A DNA stretch of 64,000 nt, from contig CM024756.1 of the NCBI GenBank assembly GCA_014218235.1, positions 75,762,152-75,826,151 of the forward strand, written 5' to 3'. The position numbers were made by a program, and so were the translations under genes. The notes beneath the pieces were generated by a model that searched no databases, had not been told where the DNA came from, and saw only the letters and a list, made by a program, of their open reading frames with translations. This DNA comes from Colocasia esculenta. Taxonomy: Eukaryota > Streptophyta > Magnoliopsida > Alismatales > Araceae. Below are positions 57,701 through 64,000 of the stretch, piece after piece; within the stretch, counting starts at the first letter, position 1; the number at the start of each line of letters is the position of its first letter.

Positions 57701-59459
57701 CTGTGTTCCCTCGGGTGCTTCTGTTGGCCCAGTTGTGTGTCAGCGTGTGCCCCAGGGCAGGCTTTGCCCTTAGGACCTTCTGGTAGGGAACACGGCAGGT
57801 TACCTCCCTGCATTAAGAGACCGAAGGTGACACCTTCCTGGTTGTGTTCTGGCAGTGGTGCCAGGAGGGTCACGTCTGTCTAATAATCGATTGACTGACG
57901 GTCAATCGATTATTAGCAGAGCGACGGGTTTCCATGCTGTCCAGTGGTGTTCTGAGGTTCTAGCTGTTCGTGCATGCCTTGGTTGGCTGACGGCCCTTTT
58001 GAGGTTCTGTGTGTGCCTCTCGCTTGCTGGGCTTGTCGTGTGTTACAAGCCAGCAGTTCGGCGCGGTTCCTGTGGTGCTTGCCCCGCCTTTCTCCCGGTG
58101 CTTGGCACTTGAGGGCTTGTCCTCGATCTGAGCGTGCTTGAGTTGGCAGCCGACTTGAGGCGGACTCTGGAGTTGAGGGAAAATGGTTGTTTGGATAAAA
58201 GCGCTGAGTCGTTTGTAGAGCTCTCTTGGTGAGGCCTGGGACACCGAGGACGGCCGGAGTTCTACCCGGTGCAGGCTAGCCAGTCCTTTGTCTCACTGCC
58301 TTGCTCTACGTTGGTTCCGGAGCCACGTAGAAAGGTCAAGTGTGACGCCTCAGCTTGGCCAGGCTGAGGTGTTGCGTGCGTGGGTGTGTTTCATTGGCGG
58401 CTCTGTCTCACCCTTCCATAAGGGCAGAGGCAGGAGCTAGGCTAGCGATCAGAGCGTGCAGACTACGGGTCCCCCTCTTGGCTGCTAGCGGCGGTGGCTT
58501 GGTTGATGTTGTTGTAATGGCGTTTCCTCACGACGTTTCCGAGTGTTATCCGTTGCCCTAGCTTGCACGACGGTTATAGCCTGGTCGTGCTAGTTTCCAT
58601 GGGCGTCGTAGGTCTGGCCTTGTGTGGACCCGTGCTTCTGGTGGTTTCTGCTTCGGTGTTCTCTCGTTCTTGGTGCCAGTCTGTGGTGGCACCGGCGTGT
58701 GTGGTTTCCCGAACTTATGGCATGTCCACGGTCCAGGTGGTTCTCCTTGTAGGCCCTCACCTTGTGGAGGTTTGAGGTGGCCATGCTTGTTGTGAGACGT
58801 CGTTCTCACCTGGTTGTCGCATGGTCTCGGCAGGTGTGCTGAGGGTTGCTTCCGCTTTGTGCCCGACTCTGTTGGTTTCTGTGGGAGTCTTGTGTGTGGG
58901 CCGACCTAGGTTGGTGGTCGTGGCGTTGCACTGTTCTCTTCCGCTGCTTAGTATTACCCTGCTGTAGGTGTTACTCGCTTTACAGCTTTCTAGGGTAGTT
59001 TCCTATTTTTCAGAGTTCCTACTGCTCTGGCCGGTGAGGGACTAGTAATTCCTACTGGGCCTTGTTCGCGAGGCTCACCCCCCTACTTCCTTCAGCTAGG
59101 GGTTCGTCGTCGTGAGAGCTCGGTGTCGGACAGGTTGCGGAGGTGGCTGTGGCGCCGCGTGTTGTCAGCAGTAGTGACAGCGAGTGTTGTGAGCTCTTGT
59201 ACCGAGTGAGCTGAGAGTTGTGTTTTGCAAGTCCTTGGGGTATATCCCTTTAGGACTGCACCTTTCTTCTTGTACTTGTGCTTTTGCTTGGGACACGTTG
59301 TACAGACTTTTGTATATTGTACATATTGTTATAGTTATTCGAATTCAATTCATATCTCACTAGACTATTTCCTTATAACCCTTCCGAGTCTTTAGATCCG
59401 TGGGTGGCAGCGCGACCTTCGGGGCCCCTGGCGAGGGTTCCGGAGGTCGGGTCATTATA
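57701..59459 (+). repeat. L LTR2, last part
   Basis: Resumes at CTGTGTTCCCTCGGG and runs to GGTCGGGTCATTATA. It includes the uninterrupted C target site (57821-57834) and a 16-bp perfect hairpin (57880-57916). GT-rich like LTR1. Confidence 0.9.
57880..57916. repeat. Perfect 16-bp hairpin in L LTR2
   Basis: Arms CTAATAATCGATTGAC and GTCAATCGATTATTAG around a TGACG loop. It is two base pairs longer than the LTR1 copy. Confidence 0.9.
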
Positions 59460-59760
59460 AGCACACCTCCTCTTGAGGACCCAAAATTTAGAAAGAAGTC
59501 AAGTTGATAAGGCAGTTTCAGATATACAACGATTATTGTCATGTTCATAATATCCCTGAAGCTCAATTAGCATAGTTCAGGTTTGCTCTGGATGAACTTT
59601 GGTCCCAGTGCAAGGATAGTACAACTTTTCAAGTTGATTTTGCCACTCTTAGATTACCAGAGTTCAAGTTATTACCTCAGTTGCACTTTCTTCTCATGGA
59701 CTCTGATGTTGGTCCCATAATTTTTTGAAAGATTTTCCAGAGTCAAATCTCAGATTCAGG
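59460..59760 (+). pseudogene. Third ORF of element D, part 3
   Basis: Picks up right after L's AGCAC duplication, in frame with part 2: EVKLIRQFQIYNDYCHVHNIPEAQLA, then DSTTFQVDFATLRLPEFKLLPQLHFLLMDSDVGPIIF. The last block matches DFATLQLPDVVFLPPLHYLVRDSTVGSIIF of element E near 63355-63450. Stops occur at the TSS*GPKI* stretch and elsewhere. The similarity to E fades after about 59735. Confidence 0.75.
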
Positions 59761-60207
59761 TTTAGAAACGAGTTTCCCTAGCTTTTCATCGCTTTCTTTT
59801 CCAAGAATGTAAGCCCCTCCATTTCTGTGCATTTTATAGCTATTTTGATGTTTAATTGTTTTGCCCAAAACTCTTCTTAACGTCAACATCCCTTGACGTT
59901 AAGGCTAGTTGACGGCAAACATTGTGTCGTTACTGTGTGGCAAAATATATAGACGTCAACATCGTTTGACGCCTATCTCTAGTTTACGGCAGCTCTGTGG
60001 CCGTTTACTTCTCTAGATGTGTTTGGGATTCTAGATCTGAAACTGTCCCATTTTCTCTAGAGTCTGATTAGGAACCTCTCCCCAACGGTCAGGACTCTTA
60101 TGACTTAGGTTTCCTCCAACTCTATTGCCTATTTAACCAAGACATCTCAGTTAGGAGAGGACTTTGGTTCAGAAGAAAGGTTTTGTAGGTTTCGGGGAGA
60201 GAAAGAG
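59761..60207 (+). other. Possible LTR start N, cut by E
   Basis: No ORF. It holds TTGACG/CGTCAA words at 59878-59975, including AACGTCAAC-ATCCC-TTGACGTT, and a TATA-like CTATTTAACC near 60131. The arrangement (CG words upstream of a TATA box) copies the U3 layout of the other LTRs, so this may be the first part of a + strand LTR whose rest lies beyond E. It could instead be the 3' end of D. Confidence 0.4.
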
Positions 60208-62513
60208 TGTTGCCCAGCTAGCAAGCCCAGAGGGGGGGTGAATGAGATTCTTAAATTCAAATAGCATTAAAACCTGTCAATAAAAATGTTCAACACAAAA
60301 CACTACGTTCGATTGTTAGTGTCAGAAATAAAGACAATAACAAACGCAAGCATGCACTCACACAACACAAGTATTTTTATCCTGGTTAGGACCTCCAATC
60401 CCAAGGAGTCCTACGTCCAGTCCCCGAGCAACAACTCAGGATTTCACTACCCAAGGGTATAGTCCCCCTCAAGGACAATTACACATCCAGCCGCAGCTGG
60501 CCTTCTCTTCACAACCCGAAGAGGTATACAACACCCTGATACACAGGTCTTCCTTCAACACAAATGGAATACACACCACCTGTTTCCAACAGGTCTTCTC
60601 TTCACAACCTGAAGAGGAACTTCACAAGAATGTAAAAAGTAGGCATAATGCCCCTAGACCAAGCTTATAACAAATGCTCGATCTGAGGTAGAGACTGAGA
60701 GAGAAAGATCTACAAAAGCAACGTCTCTCAATACTCAAGGGTTCTCCAAAGGTTAAGAACGGGAAGAACAGAGAGCAAGAGCTACAGCTAATTGGAATGA
60801 AAAACTGGAAGCTCTTTCTCTAATACTCTACTACTTGCTGGATTTTTCGTTGAGATTTTTGAACACTTCGAAAGATCTCTTTCCAGGAGTCTTGAGTCTT
60901 GTATAAATATCTTCTCTTGCTAAACTCGCCATTGAGATGTCCGTTGTCTCTAGCTCTGGTATACGTTAGACTGCATGGTATAGGTGAGAACTAGGCACGC
61001 TTTTCGTTAAACACCTTTTTGATCCATGCACGCAAAGAGTTGATTCTTCTAGATATCCTTCCACCTCTATTTTGTCCAATCGTTGTATGAGGTTGTGCTG
61101 TCAAAGACTTGCACACAATAAATATCCAACTATAGACAGCTATGCTGTCTCTTGTTGTCAGTCAACGATAGAATCCATGTAGTAGGACTATTCACCATAA
61201 TAGAAAAGTTATTCTGCTTTCCGAAAAAGGTTTCATGAGAATAGAAGATATCTAGATATGCATCGTGCAGTGAAATGTACAGTCCCTTCAAATGCATGGA
61301 TATTAGAGAAATACGCGAGAAGACTTTGACTCAATATTTTGAAATATATTTGAATATCAAGTCGATGTAATCCACGAAGTCGTTATGGCATAGAAATAGT
61401 TGTACAACTTATGAAATCATTGTGTGTACAAATCATTGTATGCTAGTAAGCAAATCTTTATACAAACATAAGCAAATCGTTGTTTCACTTATCGAATCGA
61501 TGCAATGATCAAATCGTTCTTTAAGTGAAAGCAAATCGTTATACACACATAAGCAAATCGTTGAGAGCGAATCGTTATAAGCAAATTGTTATAAGCAAGT
61601 CATTGTGAACACAAATCATTGTGCTACTTATCAAATCGATGCAGTGACCAAATCGTTGTTTGCTTTATCAAATAGTTACGGTGACCAAGTCGTTGTTGTG
61701 ACTTATCGAATCATTACAACAACCAAATCGTTCTGTAACTTATCGAATCGTTACGGTGACCAAGTCGTTGTTGTGACTTATTGAATCATTACAGCAACCA
61801 AATCGTTGTGTAACTTATTGAATCGTTACATCGACCAAGTCATTGTTGTGACTTATCGAATCGTTACAGTAACCAAATCGTTGTGTAACTTATCGAATCG
61901 TTACGGGACCAAGTCGTTGTTGTGACTTATCGAATCAATACAGCAACCAAATCGTTGTGTAACTTATCGAATCGATATGAGAACCAAATCGATATGAAAC
62001 TGAAATTGATGTTTAGACTTAACAAATCGTTGTGGGAGCAAATCATGTTCTCACTTAACAAATCGTTGTGAGAGCAAATCGTTGTTCTCACTTAACAAAT
62101 CGTTGTGAGAGCAAATCGTTGTTCTCACTTAATAAATCATTGTCAGATCAAATCGTTGTTCTCACTTAGCAAATCGTTGTGAGAGCAAATCATTGTTCTC
62201 ACTTAACAAATCGTTAACACAACTTATGAAATCCTTGTGAGATTGAAATTGATAACGATATAGAAATCATTATGATTCTAATGAAGTGGATATGAAACTT
62301 AGGAAGTCGATGTGTAGTTAGAAAAATTACATGCTCTAAACTTTAAATGCTATAGTGTAAGAGTTACTTACAGGTTTTGCTTGATTTTTGATTATTCTTT
62401 TTCCTGTGACTAAGCTTCATAAAAACTTGTTGGATAATACTTTATTGAAGTTTTGTTAATCACCAAAATAGGCATATAATAAATTAAATTATATGGGGAT
62501 GAACTGATCATCA
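60208..62513 (-). repeat. 3' LTR of element E
   Basis: TGTTGCCCAGCTAGC to GAACTGATCATCA on the + strand, related to LTR M throughout. G7 run at 60232-60238, - strand TATA near 60902-60910, word array at 61370-62230. A polypurine tract at its right end shows that the internal domain lies to the right. Confidence 0.9.
61370..62230. repeat. AATCGTT array in LTR E, two unit types
   Basis: Irregular first, then a ~75-bp unit about four times (61690-61985), then a ~37-bp AAATCGTTGTGAGAGC unit about five times (62015-62220). Same word family as M, but with different units and order. Confidence 0.88.
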
Positions 62514-62645
62514 ATCTCCCCCTTTTTGGTGATGACAAAATATAACATGAGCATAGAAAGTTTTGAAATAAAGCTAAGTAAATTTACGGAATAATTCAAG
62601 AAATGTATTTCAGAATATTTATTTTTCTCCCCCTTTTTGTCATTA
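62514..62645 (-). other. Polypurine tracts of E
   Basis: ATCTCCCCCTTTTTGG abuts the LTR, and a second TCTCCCCCTTTTTGTC lies at about 62626-62641. The duplication is a Sirevirus trait. Confidence 0.85.
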
Positions 62646-62779
62646 AGCAAAAAGATAACATAATGAGTCAAGAAAGAAGAGAAGAAAGATAAATTGGAGC
62701 AATGGAAATCATTTGTATTACTCCTAGGGAGGTACAGGAAGATAGAAGGCAAGAGACAAAAGAGAGGCATGGCGGGTTA

Positions 62780-64000
62780 TGATTGGCCAAGCTTGGCATC
62801 CTGCTCTTCAAAGTGGGCTTGAAAAGCACCAAAAGTGATACAATAGGAAGATCCCATATCAGGAACCATCCTTTGGATGTGAAGTTTTCGCTGAGCTTCT
62901 ATAAAGTTGCCATATTCATCCAAGCCAAAAGAAATTTTGTAGCTACTGAAGGAGCCAAAACTTGCATATCGAAGGAACTGATCAAGTGAAATTGGGTAGA
63001 AGATCCGATGACGCTTCAGTTCCTATCTCATGGCTACATAGACCTTGTATCTCTCAACCCAAGTAGCAAAAGGATCCCGAACAAGGTGTATGGAGTTCAT
63101 ATCAAGGAACTCAGCAACTGAAACAGGAGGCTGATTGGCTCTGGCTTGAGAGGCGTTGAGATCTTGAAGTTTCTGGGCAGAAAGGAGTAAAATGTTGCTC
63201 AGTTAGCTGGAGACAACCTCTCACACTATGACAAGAGAGGGGCAAGAACATCGGACTTTATAGGTCCCAGATGGTACTCTCTGAACAGAAAGCGATGGAA
63301 TGCAACTAGATTTCCTTTCTGCATACGTATTCTCCCCATGATTCTAGCAAAGTGCTAAAAAATGATGGAGCCAACAGTGGAGTCCCTGACCAGATAATGA
63401 AGAGGAGGGAGAAATACCACATCAGGCAACTGCAAAGTGGCAAAATCTAATTGAATTGAGGAGGTGACTACCACAGGAGATCCGAGATTGGAGATAACTT
63501 GCTGAAATTGGCCAAGCTGAACTTCGGGCAGATTATTAAGATAGCGATAGTCGTTAAACATCTAAAAATGCCTGATCAACTGGATCTCCTTTTGAACAAA
63601 GGGAGCCCAGGTGTCCTTGTGATGGATCTGGAACCACTCAAAGAGAGTCAAGGAATGATCCCGGGGAGGAAACCTGGCTGACCTGGCGAGCAGAAACATA
63701 TTATACAGGGTCTTGTGGCCCCCCCCCATTGCTCTTCAGTTTTGGCTTCTGTCATGGAAAAGATTTTAGACTTTTCAGCCTTGGATAGAGAAGTGAAAGG
63801 GAGAATGACATTGAGATGGTCGGTGAGGTTGAGGTGTGGAAGTCCCAAAATGGTGGCAAAAGTGCATTTTTGAAGATATTCACGATAGAGAGGCTTGTTT
63901 TTATTTTCAACAGTAAGGGAAAACCAAAGGGGCAGAAAACGAGATTCAGAAGAAATAGCATGGGTGGAGGTAATTCTTCTTTTCTTAGGAGCAGGGCTAG
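62780..64000 (-). pseudogene. Third ORF of element E (continues past the window)
   Basis: Read on the - strand from the right edge: SPAPKKRRI, FLPLWFSL, KPLYREYLQKCTFA, LPHLNL, TEAKTEEQWGG, RDHSLTLFEWF, QLGQF, DFATLQLPDVVFLPPLHYL, GSIIF, GRIRMQKGNLVAFHRFL, then DLNASQARANQPPVSVAEFLD, FATWVERYKVYV, FYPISLDQFLRYASFG and FGAFQAHFEEQDAKL near 62800. Four or five frameshifts and stops break it. It lies between pol and the 3' LTR, where Sireviruses carry an env-like gene. I see no membrane segment, so its function is open. D has the same ORF. Confidence 0.75.

Larger units (their letters stand above)
27267..59459 (+). mobile_element. Element L: non-autonomous Gypsy with 2.8-kb LTRs and non-coding interior (contains C, M/J and H)
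   Basis: LTRs begin TGTAAGACCC and end GTTACA/ATTATA. An initiator-Met primer site follows LTR1, and a TTAAGGGGGGTAGAA tract precedes LTR2. The line ATTTTGAGGATGAAATTGTTTTAAGGGGGG is the characteristic end of Tekay/Del-type Gypsy elements. AGCAC target duplications frame it. The 3.7-kb interior has no gag, protease, RT or integrase. Both LTRs are split by younger insertions. Without these the element would be about 9.4 kb. It fits a large retrotransposon derivative that used the proteins of an autonomous relative. Confidence 0.93.

Overview
The window is nuclear DNA of a flowering plant with a large, retrotransposon-packed genome. I find no ordinary host gene, rRNA, tRNA or CRISPR array. Nearly all of it is explained by LTR retrotransposons of two kinds: Copia elements with Sirevirus-like hallmarks (about 2-kb LTRs, initiator-Met tRNA primer sites, zinc-knuckle Gag, several CTCCCCCTTTTT polypurine tracts, and in two elements an extra third ORF before the 3' LTR), and Gypsy elements of chromovirus (Tekay/Del-like) type. 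The species cannot be named from this sequence. Element letters A-N used here are my own.

Layout. 1-2606 is the end of an old Gypsy LTR (element I), followed by a piece of a Copia LTR (2607-3418) and a Copia LTR of another family (K, 3419-4719). Element B (4863-9256, + strand, GAGTC target duplications) is a decayed gag-only Copia. 9262-10087 is unassigned. Element D starts at 10088 (+ strand): LTR, primer site, gag, pol and a third ORF, and it is cut repeatedly by younger insertions. Element G (12813-22309, - strand, gag-pol) lies in its gag. LTR F (24731-26971) and the huge element L (27267-59459) lie in its third ORF.

Element L is a Gypsy derivative with 2.8-kb LTRs and a 3.7-kb, GT-rich internal region with no recognisable gag or pol. 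Its left LTR holds element C (28410-34575, - strand, gag only, AAGGT duplications). Its right LTR holds element M (a - strand Copia, 40173-55821) and solo LTR H (56240-57700). M's gag is cut by element J (about 40.6-52.65 kb), a - strand Gypsy with gag, protease, RT, RNase H, integrase and chromodomain between 3.7-kb LTRs. The order D > L > M > J is thus four levels deep. A 100-N gap at 40526-40625 hides J's left edge and probably most of M. After L, the last part of D's third ORF resumes at 59460, then comes a probable LTR start (N), then the 3' end of another - strand Sirevirus-like element E (LTR 60208-62513, third ORF to the window end).

The most striking shared property is in the LTRs. 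Almost every one carries a cluster of short CG-containing palindromic words: TCGTTACGA, ATCGAT, TGTCGACA, GTCGCGAC, or hairpins around GAAGTCGGAG. Where a TATA box can be placed, the cluster lies just upstream of it, in the U3 enhancer position. The words differ between families but the architecture is the same, across both Copia and Gypsy. A related long hairpin sits in both LTRs of L. These arrays and the unidentified third ORF shared by D and E are the two things most worth follow-up.
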